Of a DNA stretch of 64,000 nucleotides, positions 34,077 to 42,821 are shown one piece after another (positions within the stretch are counted from its first letter, which is position 1; every line of letters begins with the position of its first letter). The notes beneath the pieces were generated by a model that ran no database searches, was not told the DNA's origin, and worked only from the letters and a program-made list of their open reading frames with translations. The stretch is from Butyrivibrio sp. INlla14 (GTDB lineage: Bacteria > Bacillota > Clostridia > Lachnospirales > Lachnospiraceae): the NCBI RefSeq assembly GCF_900102515.1, contig NZ_FMVS01000009.1, forward strand, positions 1 through 64,000. The letters run 5' to 3'. The translations under genes were made by a program, and so were the position numbers.

Positions 34077-34922
34077 ATGACAGCAAAAGAAAAAAGGAAA
34101 CTGGCAAACCGCTCAGTTGTAACATTGATTGCCTTATTTTTTGCATTTCTAACACTCCTTCCAATATGGTGGATATTCAGATCTTCACTTATGAGTGTTG
34201 CGCAGGTTAACGCTTATCCGCCATCCTTTATTCCAACTGAGTGGCTGTGGTCCAACTATGCCAAAACTCTTCAAACCTTCGAATATTGGACATATTTTAA
34301 AAATACATTTTCAATTATTATTCCGGCTGTGACATTTGGCGTTATTACTGCTATTTTTTGTGGATATGCTTTTGCCAGACTGAGATTTAGAGGTAAAAAC
34401 CTTATATTCAAGATCTGCGTCAGCACAATCCTCCTTCCAGGTATGGTTACTCTGATTCCGCTTTACATTGTGTGGACTAAATTTTTTGGATTGGGTGACA
34501 CATATTGGCCTCTGATCCTGCCGTTTTTAACAGGTGGAGGATTCTTTAACATTTTCTTGATAAGGCAGTTTCTGATGACGATACCAAGGGATCTTGATGA
34601 AGCTGCATCTATAGACGGCGCCAGCCGCATGAGGATATTGTGGACAATTCTTGTCCCTGCAATAAAGCCTGCAGTAGTCGTTGTTGGAATGATGTTATTT
34701 ATACAGATCTGGAATGATATGCTCCAGCAGATAATCTATATTAACAGTATGAGCAAGTTTACTTTTGCTATCGCACTCACTAATTTCACAGGTTCTTTTG
34801 GAACAAACTGGCCAATGGCTATGGCGGCCACTTTTATGACTATCCTGCCTGGTATAGTAATCTATATATTTGGGCAAAAGAGCTTTGTTGAAGGTATAGT
34901 TCTGACCGGTATGAAAAATTAA
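34077..34922 (+). CDS. ABC sugar permease (MalG/UgpE type)
   Basis: A 281-residue second permease with six helices, EAA loop EAASIDGASRMRILWTILVP, and the usual IPLYIVWTKFFGLGDTYWPL segment. GGGGGAG lies 6 bp before ATG 34077, 16 bp after the first permease. With its partner it forms the heterodimeric channel for the imported oligosaccharide. Confidence 0.94.
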   Translation: MTAKEKRKLANRSVVTLIALFFAFLTLLPIWWIFRSSLMSVAQVNAYPPSFIPTEWLWSNYAKTLQTFEYWTYFKNTFSIIIPAVTFGVITAIFCGYAFARLRFRGKNLIFKICVSTILLPGMVTLIPLYIVWTKFFGLGDTYWPLILPFLTGGGFFNIFLIRQFLMTIPRDLDEAASIDGASRMRILWTILVPAIKPAVVVVGMMLFIQIWNDMLQQIIYINSMSKFTFAIALTNFTGSFGTNWPMAMAATFMTILPGIVIYIFGQKSFVEGIVLTGMKN

Positions 34923-34937
34923 TATATAGGGGAAAAA

Positions 34938-35663
34938 ATGAAATATTTGAATCGTTTTATGAAATGGTATCTTGGAGAAAACGATGTGGAAAAAGAGCCG
35001 CCCAAGGACGGCTTTTTCCGCATCTTATATCTTGTTGTTAATTTTCCCGGAAAGATGCTAATGATAAATCTTGTATTTATCATCACCTGCATTCCCCTGA
35101 TTACAATTCCGTCAGCATGGGCAGCACTTTGCGCCTTTACCGGCAAAATGTTCTTAAAGGGTTATGACTTTACTCTTGAGGATTATCTTGCAGAATTTAA
35201 AGAAGGCTTTGTTAAAAAGCTTGTCTTGGGCATTATAGGGTTTGCTGTCATTTTCTATGGCTATTATCTCATGAGTCTTGCTGGAAATTATAAAGCTTTA
35301 TCTGACAATATATCCTACATGATCATTATGGGAGCTGGGTGCGTAATATTTGGCACTGGTACTCTTTTTTCTGTATGGACCTTTGTGATGGCTGCTCATC
35401 TGCGCCTTGGATTATCAGGAATAATCAAAAACGCAGCCATACTCCTTATTCTGGAGTGGAAGAGCAGCCTAAAGCTTATTATATATACAACAATTTATCT
35501 ATTCATAATTCTTGCATTTATGCCGTACTCAATTCTTGTTCCAATGATAATTGGTAACTCTCTTTATAGCCTGATCTGCAGCAGCATAATATGTCCAGTG
35601 ATAAAGCGGAGAATTACTGATCCTTATGAAGAAGCTGTGACGCCATCCACTCCCACATATTAA
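34938..35663 (+). CDS. YesL-type DUF624 membrane protein
   Basis: A 241-residue protein with about five or six membrane helices and the DUF624 pattern: RFMKWYLGENDVEK near the start, LVVNFPGKMLMINLVFIITC, then IPSAWAALCAFTGK. YesL proteins are found beside sugar ABC transporters in Firmicute utilisation loci, such as the rhamnogalacturonan locus of Bacillus subtilis, but have no proven role. It ends the operon. Its last 50 bp overlap the 3' end of the convergent esterase gene at 35614-35663. Confidence 0.88.
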   Translation: MKYLNRFMKWYLGENDVEKEPPKDGFFRILYLVVNFPGKMLMINLVFIITCIPLITIPSAWAALCAFTGKMFLKGYDFTLEDYLAEFKEGFVKKLVLGIIGFAVIFYGYYLMSLAGNYKALSDNISYMIIMGAGCVIFGTGTLFSVWTFVMAAHLRLGLSGIIKNAAILLILEWKSSLKLIIYTTIYLFIILAFMPYSILVPMIIGNSLYSLICSSIICPVIKRRITDPYEEAVTPSTPTY

Positions 35664-37038
35664 CGCCGTTTTCCTCACACTGATTGTTGAAGAAATAAAT
35701 CCATGACCAGTGGCCCATGTACTGATATGCGCTGCCATCTTCTGCAGTGTAAGTGCCGGTTGTATCGTGTACATCTGCAAAGACACTTGTGTGAACATCG
35801 GCATTTATAGCACGAAGCCTCTCGATTGTAGGAGCTTCAAATGTCTTAGGATCAACTGTTGGGTCATTTTCAGCGTACACAAACCAGATAGGAAGGTCCT
35901 TGATAGCCTCTAGCTGATCATCTGTGATACCTGCATCCATGTAAGCTTCGCAGATTGGATAAGCAGCTGCAAAATAATCAGGATAATTAAGAACCATATC
36001 CATAGTCATGTAGCCACCATTTGAGCAGCCGCCGATGATGATTCTGCTAGCATCAACATCTTCGTGTTCGGCAACATAAGCATCGATAAGTTCTTTGAGA
36101 TCGCCAAGGTAAACAGAATCTACGCCCTTATTATCTGCCCAGTTTCCCTCCTCGTCATACTGCATCCAGAATGTTGGACACTGTGGAGCCAGGATATAAG
36201 CGCCTCCCATGACCTTCTGGAATTCATCACCAAAAAGAGAAGTAACTTCATTGCCAAGAGTATTAAGTCTTGGATCACTTCCGCCCTCGCCTGCGCCGTG
36301 GAGCCAGATTACAAGAGGATGCTTGGCACCATCACTTTCAGGAGTAAATGATGCATATTTAATTGTGTGGCCCTGACTTCCTGTAAATTGGCCGTTCATG
36401 TCAACTTTTTCAAGCTGTGGATAAATCGCAGAGTCAAGATCTACTGTATTTGAAATGGTAAAAGATGTAATCTCACTTCCATCAGAAGTCTTAATAACGG
36501 AACTATCCTTTAAAGATACTGCGAGCTCATAAGGTGAGCAGATTGTATTATTACCTACAAAGATATCGTAGCAGAAAGGATTTCCTGTGTTAGGATCATA
36601 TCCAAGTTCAAGAGTTATATACTCAGAATCCCCACTCTTATTACCCAAATCATCACTAGTATAAGCAGCAACTACAGTAAGCTCTGTGTCGGCTGTGACG
36701 TGCTTACTGGGATCTTCTGTAGATCCTTCTGCAAGTGCTGCCCAGTTAAAAGATTCCTTGGTTTCAACAACAGAGAACAGATCACTGTTGATTGAATCTG
36801 CTGAAACTGAAGTGTTTAGCTTGATAATAGTCTTTGTTACTGCAGGACCCCAATCCTGCCCTTCAACAACAACCATCTGATTGCCAGTCAGCTCTGTGAC
36901 TGCATCTGCGATTGTCTGATTTTCACTTGATGCCATTACGGTTACCTCCTCTGTACTTTCTGTACTAGTACTTCCGCATCCTACTGCCTCCATAACAACT
37001 GTTAATGCCAGCAGTGTTGCCATTACTCTTTTCTTCAC
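35614..37038 (-). CDS. Lipoprotein alpha/beta-hydrolase (esterase-like)
   Basis: A 474-residue exported hydrolase. The N-terminus carries a lipobox-type signal (EAVGC, Cys21) and a linker, then a non-catalytic beta-rich region to about residue 235. The hydrolase part has the oxyanion segment HPLVIWLHGAGEGGSD, the nucleophile in GGCSNGGY (near 339), an Asp in YAENDPTVD (near 391) and a His in GHWSW (near 443). This resembles feruloyl/acetyl esterases and PHB-depolymerase-like peptidases found in plant-polysaccharide loci. Substrate is not certain. It is convergent with the YesL gene and overlaps it by 50 bp. Confidence 0.85.
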   Translation of the reverse strand: MKKRVMATLLALTVVMEAVGCGSTSTESTEEVTVMASSENQTIADAVTELTGNQMVVVEGQDWGPAVTKTIIKLNTSVSADSINSDLFSVVETKESFNWAALAEGSTEDPSKHVTADTELTVVAAYTSDDLGNKSGDSEYITLELGYDPNTGNPFCYDIFVGNNTICSPYELAVSLKDSSVIKTSDGSEITSFTISNTVDLDSAIYPQLEKVDMNGQFTGSQGHTIKYASFTPESDGAKHPLVIWLHGAGEGGSDPRLNTLGNEVTSLFGDEFQKVMGGAYILAPQCPTFWMQYDEEGNWADNKGVDSVYLGDLKELIDAYVAEHEDVDASRIIIGGCSNGGYMTMDMVLNYPDYFAAAYPICEAYMDAGITDDQLEAIKDLPIWFVYAENDPTVDPKTFEAPTIERLRAINADVHTSVFADVHDTTGTYTAEDGSAYQYMGHWSWIYFFNNQCEENGVNMWEWMASQLLHKDQ

Positions 37039-37306
37039 GTATGTGACCTCCCAATAGTTTTTTTTGCATTTCCAATTCTAGCAGTAAAGAAACAGAATAG
37101 AGTGATTTGTCACAAAATGTATTAAAAGTGGCATGAAATGCAGGTTATTGGTGAAGCCACCTGGTGGAAATTAATTTCAATTATAACACATTTTACACAA
37201 TTAAATTACGTGTTGACGTTTATCTTTCGTTATGGTAATTATATTGTCCGTAGCAAAAATAAATTTTTAATAACGTTTTTATAAAAATGAAATTACGAGG
37301 TGAGAA

Positions 37307-37747
37307 ATGGAAATAAATCAGTTAACCGTGCTGGACGGAGAAGCTGTAGACAGTTCACAGGCTCTTATAGTCGGAGTTAGAAATGAAAGACTGGCAATTG
37401 CCCTTTCATCAGTTACTGCAATTGAAAAGGTGCCTGTTTCAGACATTAAATCTGTTGATCAGGAAGATGTTTATGACCATAGAGGCAGGGTAATTCCTCT
37501 TGTATATCTTGATCAGGTGTTTGAACTAAAGGGAGATAGCGAGGATAAGGATTTTATCAACGTTGTGGTCTGCACTAAAGATGATGCTGCAGCAGGTCTT
37601 GTTGTAGATTCTCTTTACGGACAGTCAGAGATTGAGAGTAAATCACTAGGGGCGCTTAGCGACAACGAGTATTTTACAGGTGTATCAATCCTTCCAGAAA
37701 TGGATGAGGTTGCACTTATTCTTAATCTTGAGTCTCTTGTGGCTTAA
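37307..37747 (+). CDS. cheW: CheW-like chemotaxis coupling protein 1
   Basis: A 146-residue single-domain CheW: ALIVGVRNERLAIALSSVTA, then HRGRVIPLVYLDQVFEL and AAGLVVDSLYGQSEIE. CheW links chemoreceptors to the kinase CheA. GAGGTGAG precedes the ATG. It opens a four-gene run of two CheW proteins, a solute-binding lipoprotein and a receptor, all close together. The 268-bp region upstream (37039-37306) is AT-rich with no clear structure beyond a TTGACG element at 37213. Confidence 0.88.
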   Translation: MEINQLTVLDGEAVDSSQALIVGVRNERLAIALSSVTAIEKVPVSDIKSVDQEDVYDHRGRVIPLVYLDQVFELKGDSEDKDFINVVVCTKDDAAAGLVVDSLYGQSEIESKSLGALSDNEYFTGVSILPEMDEVALILNLESLVA

Positions 37748-37763
37748 ATCATGGAGGATTGAA

Positions 37764-38213
37764 ATGGAAGAGTTAGCAGTTTATCAGGAAAAGAAAAAAG
37801 AAGAAAAGAAGTATGTTGTTTTTGGAATAAAAAATGAAAATTTCGGAATAGATATTTCTTTTGTCAATTCAATCATACAGATGCCTCATATAACGAGTGT
37901 TCCGAAATCTCCTGAACACTATAGCGGGATCATAACTCTTAGAGGTGAGGTTGTTCCAGTTATCAGCTTGAGGCGAAAGATGAATCTTGATGATGAGGCA
38001 TATACAGACAATTCAAGGATCATCATAACAGATATAGAAAAAGATAAGCAGGTTGGCCTTATTGTTGATGAGGTAAAAGAAGTTGTGGAGATTCCAAGTG
38101 ACGAGATCATGGAGCCATCTCCATTTCTCAAGAAAGAAGAATCTCTGATAAGTGGAGTAGGCAAAAAGGATGATGAGCTTATTTCAGTTTGTAACATTGA
38201 AATGTTGATATAA
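37764..38213 (+). CDS. cheW: CheW-like chemotaxis coupling protein 2
   Basis: A 149-residue second CheW: KYVVFGIKNENFGIDISFVN, IITLRGEVVPVISLRRKMNL and QVGLIVDEVKEVVEIPSDEI are classic CheW segments, more canonical than in the first copy. GGAGG lies before ATG 37764; the open frame from 37680 overlaps the first CheW and is not used. Two different couplers in one operon may tune receptor arrays with and without the local receptor. Confidence 0.92.
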   Translation: MEELAVYQEKKKEEKKYVVFGIKNENFGIDISFVNSIIQMPHITSVPKSPEHYSGIITLRGEVVPVISLRRKMNLDDEAYTDNSRIIITDIEKDKQVGLIVDEVKEVVEIPSDEIMEPSPFLKKEESLISGVGKKDDELISVCNIEMLI

Positions 38214-38231
38214 CAAGAAACAGGAGGTCAT

Positions 38232-39698
38232 ATGAACAGGAAAATTAAGGCGCTTAGCCTTTCAATGATCATGACAGCCTTATTACTAACAGCTTGTGGT
38301 AGCTCAGTAGAAGCTGCCTCAGCCAGTAGTAAAGGACTGACAAACAGCCAGGTTGTTGGAAGTGTTTCCAATGACGCTGTTAAACCAGCATCCATAACTA
38401 TTATGGTGGATGGAACTTTGGTTACCCAGGAAAATGGAAGGGATGAATTTGAAAAAAGGTGGGAAGCCCTTACAGGGATTGATCTTATAATAATCCAGCC
38501 TGAGCATGACGTGTACTACGAGGAAGTTTCAAAAGCATTCGAAGAGGGTAATCTTCCAGATGTGGTTCTTTTAAGCTCTACTTACTACACCACTTATGCT
38601 GCCCAGGAAATGCTTGCTGATATCACACCTTACTACAGCGGATCTGAACTTGAAAAGAGAGTAAGCGATGCAGGAAAAAGCGCTCTTATTGATGGGCTTA
38701 AGATAAACGGTAAGTTATTTGGAATTTCTCCTACAAGAGGAAACGGCTGTGTAACTTATATTAAAAAGGCATGGCTTGATAATGTGGGGCTTGATGTACC
38801 TACAAATTATGCGGAATATCTTGATGTGTTGAAGGCTTTTACTGAGGGCGATCCTGATGGAGACGGTGTAAATGGAAATACTTACGGTGTGTCAGCTGCT
38901 GGAATCATAAACAACGAGGCTCCATACATCAACTATCTTCCAGAGTTCTACCAGGATGCATATCCATCTTTTTATCAAAAAGAGGATGGAACCTGGGCTG
39001 ATGGATTTACTGAAGAAGCTATGAAAGAAGCGCTTACAAGACTTCGTGATGCATATTCAAAGGGCTATATAGATAAAGACATCGTGGATAATGGAACAGG
39101 CGACTGTAGAGATAAATTCTATGCTAATGAGTATGGTATTTTTACTTACTGGGCTGGAACCTGGGCCAAGACTTTGTCAGGTAAGCTAATTGACGCAGGT
39201 GTTGATGGAGAGCTTGTCACAATGCCTCCTATAGAGGAGACAGGTAATTATCTTGAGAGAGTTGCCCCAGTATGGTGTATTACTTCAGCCTGCGATAATC
39301 CTTCCGGAGTATATAAATACTTTTTGGAAACTATGAATGATGGTGGTGAAGTTGAGGAGCTTTGGACCTATAGTCCTATTTCAGACAGCTATGCCAAGAA
39401 CCATATAGATCATTTGCTTGCGACTGTAGCTCTTACAAATGATCCTGGAGCAGACAGCATTACTGAGGAACAGGCTAATGCTCTTAAGATATTTAATGAT
39501 AACAGTAAAATGGCGGATCTTCCCTATAGTACAGATGCATATTCCACCTATAACGAGGATCTGATGGGGCTAAAAAAAGAGCTTATTAAGAAGGTTGTAG
39601 TAGAAGGAGCAGACATAGAGACTTCTTTTGCCGAGTTTGAGGCTGCAAACGGAGCTTATATGTCACAGGCAATTGTGGATTCACTCAATGCAGAGTAA
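38232..39698 (+). CDS. Solute-binding lipoprotein of a chemosensory operon
   Basis: A 488-residue extracellular solute-binding protein of the sugar type. Signal peptide [22 protein letters not shown] with Cys22, then lobes with [63 protein letters not shown] precedes the ATG. No permease genes adjoin it; the partners are two CheW proteins and a chemoreceptor whose gene starts 10 bp after its stop. I infer that it presents a bound sugar to the receptor rather than, or as well as, to a transporter. Confidence 0.88.
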   Translation: MNRKIKALSLSMIMTALLLTACGSSVEAASASSKGLTNSQVVGSVSNDAVKPASITIMVDGTLVTQENGRDEFEKRWEALTGIDLIIIQPEHDVYYEEVSKAFEEGNLPDVVLLSSTYYTTYAAQEMLADITPYYSGSELEKRVSDAGKSALIDGLKINGKLFGISPTRGNGCVTYIKKAWLDNVGLDVPTNYAEYLDVLKAFTEGDPDGDGVNGNTYGVSAAGIINNEAPYINYLPEFYQDAYPSFYQKEDGTWADGFTEEAMKEALTRLRDAYSKGYIDKDIVDNGTGDCRDKFYANEYGIFTYWAGTWAKTLSGKLIDAGVDGELVTMPPIEETGNYLERVAPVWCITSACDNPSGVYKYFLETMNDGGEVEELWTYSPISDSYAKNHIDHLLATVALTNDPGADSITEEQANALKIFNDNSKMADLPYSTDAYSTYNEDLMGLKKELIKKVVVEGADIETSFAEFEAANGAYMSQAIVDSLNAE

Positions 39699-39708
39699 GG
39701 AGCAGAAA

Positions 39709-41433
39709 ATGGAAAAGAATAGAGGAATGAGATTTAGCATTAAGGCTAAGATCATGCTGGGAAGTATATTGTTAAACATCATTACATGTGCTGTAATGGG
39801 AGTTTCAATTTATGGATTTGTACAAAGCAGTTATGTTGAGAGCGAAGCAGCTAATACTCTTGCAATAACTCAGATTGCTGCTAATCAGCTCAATGGAAAT
39901 CTTTTGGGATTATTGGAAGCAGGCTCTGATGATAGTTATGCAAACACAGTAATGCTGGAAGACATGGGTAAAGTAGTTAGTTCTGCAAATGTCAGCTCTA
40001 TATATACTGTAGGTGAAAGAGGAGGCTCACTGGTTTACCTTTCTCGTCCTGCATCTGATGGTGTAAGCATTGGAAGCGCAGTTGAAAGTGAGTATATGGA
40101 AGGGATGAAGACAGCCCTTAGCTCAACAGGATATGTTTCAACTGATATTAAGAAAACACCTGCCGGAGTAAACTATATTACAGCTTATGCGCCTGTATTT
40201 AACAAGGCGGGTGAGGCAGTTGGTATTCTTGGAATAGATTATATTGTTGATGAGCTTGTAGCTTCACTTAATGCAATTGTTAGAACTACAGTCCTTATTG
40301 GTGTGATTATTTCACTCCTCTCAGCAGTAGTTTCTATTATCCTTGCAAATGGAATTGCAGGCGGACTTAAAAAGGTAGATGACAAGATTGATGATCTTGT
40401 AAGTAATAATGGTGATCTTACGCAGAAGATTGAGGTTAAAGGTAATGATGAAGTTTCTGATATTGCAGATAGCATAAATCACCTTCTTGAGTATATAAGA
40501 GAAGTGGTAAGCTCTATTTATACAAGCTCAACAAGCCTTTCTGGTTCTGTTGATACTGCGCTTACTACTACTATTAAGACAAATGATCAGCTTGATGGCG
40601 TTTCAGCAACTATGGAAGAGATGAGTGCAGCTATGGAAGAGACTTCTGCATCACTTCAGCAGGTTCAGAATTCAACCAGCAAGATAAAAGACGATGTTCA
40701 GGGCATGTATGCAAGCGTTCGTGAAGGTACAGATTACGCAAGCAATATGGAACAGAGAGCTATGGAGATGAGACGCAATGCTGAAGAGGAGACAGAGTCC
40801 GCCAAGGCAGCAGCTGATGAAATGACAAACAGCCTCAATGAAAAGATTGAAAAATCTAAGGCTGTAGAGGGAATCAGTAATCTTACACAGACTATTCTGG
40901 ATATCGCTTCTCAGACAAATCTTTTGTCACTTAATGCAAGTATCGAGGCGGCAAGAGCTGGTGAGCATGGCAAAGGATTTGCAGTTGTTGCTGGAGAAAT
41001 CAGTTCACTTGCAACAAACTCTGCTGATACAGCCAAGAAGATTCAGACAATCTCTCAGGAGGTTATCGGAACTGTTAAAGAACTTGCTGATGAGGCAACC
41101 AAGATGGTTGATTTTGTACGTGAAAAGACAGTTGGCGGATATGTTCAGCTTATGGATACAGGACTTCAGTACCAGGAAGATGCACAGAAGATTTCAGAGA
41201 TGTTAAAGAATGTAGAGAAAGCTTCTCATAATATCGAAGGATCTATGAATGTTGTTTCTGAAGCTATGAGTGATGTTTCTACAGCTGTAGATGAGAGCGC
41301 AAGAGGAATCAGCGATGTAGCTGGAGCTGTTGCTGAGATGTCTGATAACATGAAGCAGAACAAGGACGTAGTCAATGAGAATGCAAATATTGCACAGCAG
41401 CTCGATGATGAAGTAAATAAGTTCAAGTTCTAA
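39709..41433 (+). CDS. Methyl-accepting chemotaxis protein
   Basis: A 574-residue receptor. TM1 spans about residues 13-35, an extracellular single-CACHE-like domain follows to about 190 ([40 protein letters not shown]), TM2 is near 193-214, then a HAMP domain and a long signalling hairpin with the conserved tip [20 protein letters not shown] (about 402-421). AAGGAG overlaps the previous stop, 6 bp before ATG 39709; the longer frame from 39628 lies inside the binding protein. The strict linkage suggests it senses the ligand-loaded lipoprotein at 38232. Confidence 0.95.
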   Translation: MEKNRGMRFSIKAKIMLGSILLNIITCAVMGVSIYGFVQSSYVESEAANTLAITQIAANQLNGNLLGLLEAGSDDSYANTVMLEDMGKVVSSANVSSIYTVGERGGSLVYLSRPASDGVSIGSAVESEYMEGMKTALSSTGYVSTDIKKTPAGVNYITAYAPVFNKAGEAVGILGIDYIVDELVASLNAIVRTTVLIGVIISLLSAVVSIILANGIAGGLKKVDDKIDDLVSNNGDLTQKIEVKGNDEVSDIADSINHLLEYIREVVSSIYTSSTSLSGSVDTALTTTIKTNDQLDGVSATMEEMSAAMEETSASLQQVQNSTSKIKDDVQGMYASVREGTDYASNMEQRAMEMRRNAEEETESAKAAADEMTNSLNEKIEKSKAVEGISNLTQTILDIASQTNLLSLNASIEAARAGEHGKGFAVVAGEISSLATNSADTAKKIQTISQEVIGTVKELADEATKMVDFVREKTVGGYVQLMDTGLQYQEDAQKISEMLKNVEKASHNIEGSMNVVSEAMSDVSTAVDESARGISDVAGAVAEMSDNMKQNKDVVNENANIAQQLDDEVNKFKF

Positions 41434-41454
41434 AACTGTATAAGACTAAAAGAT

Positions 41455-41512
41455 AAGGGACGAAAACCTGTGGCTAATAATCATGCCATGTGGCTTTCGT
41501 CCCTTTTATTCT
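41455..41512. terminator. Bidirectional terminator after the chemosensory operon
   Basis: AAGGGACGAAA (41455-41465) pairs with TTTCGTCCCTT (41495-41505), with an inner GGC-GCC pairing, then TTATTCTT. It also lies just beyond the stop of the convergent larE gene. Confidence 0.82.
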
Positions 41513-41525
41513 TAATAAAATTCAA

Positions 41526-42362
41526 TTATTTACCAATTGTGGCGTTCATGCTGCCAACCTTGTAACCCTTCATGTCTATAGTCACGAACATGAAGCCAAT
41601 CTTTTTAAGCTCTTCATAGATTTCTTCTCTGACACCATCAGCTGAAAGTCTCATGATATCCTTGGCTGGAACTTCAATCCTTGCAAGGTTCTTGCCGTGA
41701 AGTCTGACTCTTTCTTCCAAAAAGCCATGCTCTATAAGAACCTGTTCGGCTCTATCAATCATATCAAGCTTCTCTGGGGTGATCTCTTCACCATAAACAA
41801 ATCTGGAAGCAAGGCAGGCATAAGCAGGCTTACTCCAGGTAGGAAGCCCCATAGCCTTGGAAATAAGGCGTATATCCTGCTTGTACAGGCCTGCTTCTCT
41901 TAATGGGCTCTTTACCTCAAGCTCCTCTACAGCTCTAAGACCTGGCCTGTAATCACCAAGATCATCCATATTGGAGCCCTCAGCAACATATTCAATGCCG
42001 TTTTCCTGGGCAATCTTTTTTATCTCAGTAAAGATACCTTTTTTACAGAAATAGCACCTGTCCTTGCTGTTATGCCTGTATTCCTCTTCCTTAAAGGGAT
42101 CAGACTGACAAAAGAAATGCCTTATTCCTCGCTCTTTACAGAAATCTTCAGCTTCCTTGATTTCTCTTTTTGGAATGGCTGGATCTGCCTCTGTTACAGC
42201 TATAGCTTTATCTCCTAGAACTTCGGCTGCAACTGCCAAAAGAAGCGCGGAATCAACGCCTCCAGAAAATCCCACAGCAAGGGAGCCGTAGCCTCTTAAT
42301 ACATTCTGAAGCTTTGTAAGCTTATCTAAGAGTTCCTCATTTAAACCGTATTTGTTATCCAT
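41526..42362 (-). CDS. larE: LarE-type ATP-dependent sulfur transferase
   Basis: A 278-residue PP-loop protein. The ATP motif is AVGFSGGVDSALL (about 28-40); DRCYFCKKG and SKPAYACLASRF hold three cysteines, the last aligning with the sacrificial Cys176 of Lactiplantibacillus LarE; the additional CxxC may support a [4Fe-4S] variant. LarE sulfurates the nicotinic-acid-derived precursor of the nickel-pincer cofactor of lactate racemase. No larA, larB or larC lies in the window. A short minus-strand gene precedes it by 114 bp. Confidence 0.9.
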   Translation of the reverse strand: MDNKYGLNEELLDKLTKLQNVLRGYGSLAVGFSGGVDSALLLAVAAEVLGDKAIAVTEADPAIPKREIKEAEDFCKERGIRHFFCQSDPFKEEEYRHNSKDRCYFCKKGIFTEIKKIAQENGIEYVAEGSNMDDLGDYRPGLRAVEELEVKSPLREAGLYKQDIRLISKAMGLPTWSKPAYACLASRFVYGEEITPEKLDMIDRAEQVLIEHGFLEERVRLHGKNLARIEVPAKDIMRLSADGVREEIYEELKKIGFMFVTIDMKGYKVGSMNATIGK

Positions 42363-42475
42363 AGTAAACCTTTCTACGAGTAATTGGACTTTATTATTGA
42401 TTGAGCAAAATTATATTGTGCCTACTATTATAACAAGTATTTTTTGTCAGTAAAGCCCCTAAGGTATGATCATGT

Positions 42476-42646
42476 TTAAACTATAGAATACTGCATGAAC
42501 TCGTACTTTAGCTGAGTCCCTTCAGCTATTCCCTCTGGTAAAAGAGCTCTCGCAACCAGCTTTAAGTCTTCGGATTCAATATCTGTTCTTTTTAAATTGG
42601 CGTAATCGCCGTCTATACTTACTACTACGTAATACCAGGTTTCCAT
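42476..42646 (-). CDS. 56-residue conserved-looking protein
   Basis: On the minus strand, GGAGGT lies 9 bp before an ATG (42646) that opens 56 codons: METWYYVVVSIDGDYANLKR, then a helical DLKLVARALLPEGIAEGTQL and EFMQYSIV. The pattern of an opening DGDYA strand and an LPEG/EGT turn faintly recalls DUF3006-like small proteins. The strong ribosome binding site and codon quality support a real gene. It accounts for much of the gap between larE and the phosphofructokinase gene. Confidence 0.7.
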   Translation of the reverse strand: METWYYVVVSIDGDYANLKRTDIESEDLKLVARALLPEGIAEGTQLKYEFMQYSIV

Positions 42647-42761
42647 TTTTCTTTTACCTCCAAGATAAAGATAAGACTATTATACTTCTATAACACTCAT
42701 CAATTATTGCTACAACATAATCAAAAGTTGCTATTTGAATCCATTTAGTATATCATGGACA

Positions 42762-42786
42762 ACGGTGCCAATTTAGGTGACACCGT
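42762..42786 (+). promoter_or_regulatory. Hairpin in the leader of the phosphofructokinase gene
   Basis: ACGGTG (42762-42767) pairs with CACCGT (42781-42786), with an inner CC-GG pair, 35 bp before the ATG. It could influence translation; no known riboswitch fold is seen. Confidence 0.35.
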
Positions 42787-42821
42787 GGTTCATAAAATGG
42801 AATGAGAGGTAACAAGTTTTA

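Noticed and set aside
41526..42362. Lactate racemase cofactor locus
   Set aside because: Only larE is present in the window; larA, larB and larC are not adjacent, so no local pathway can be claimed.
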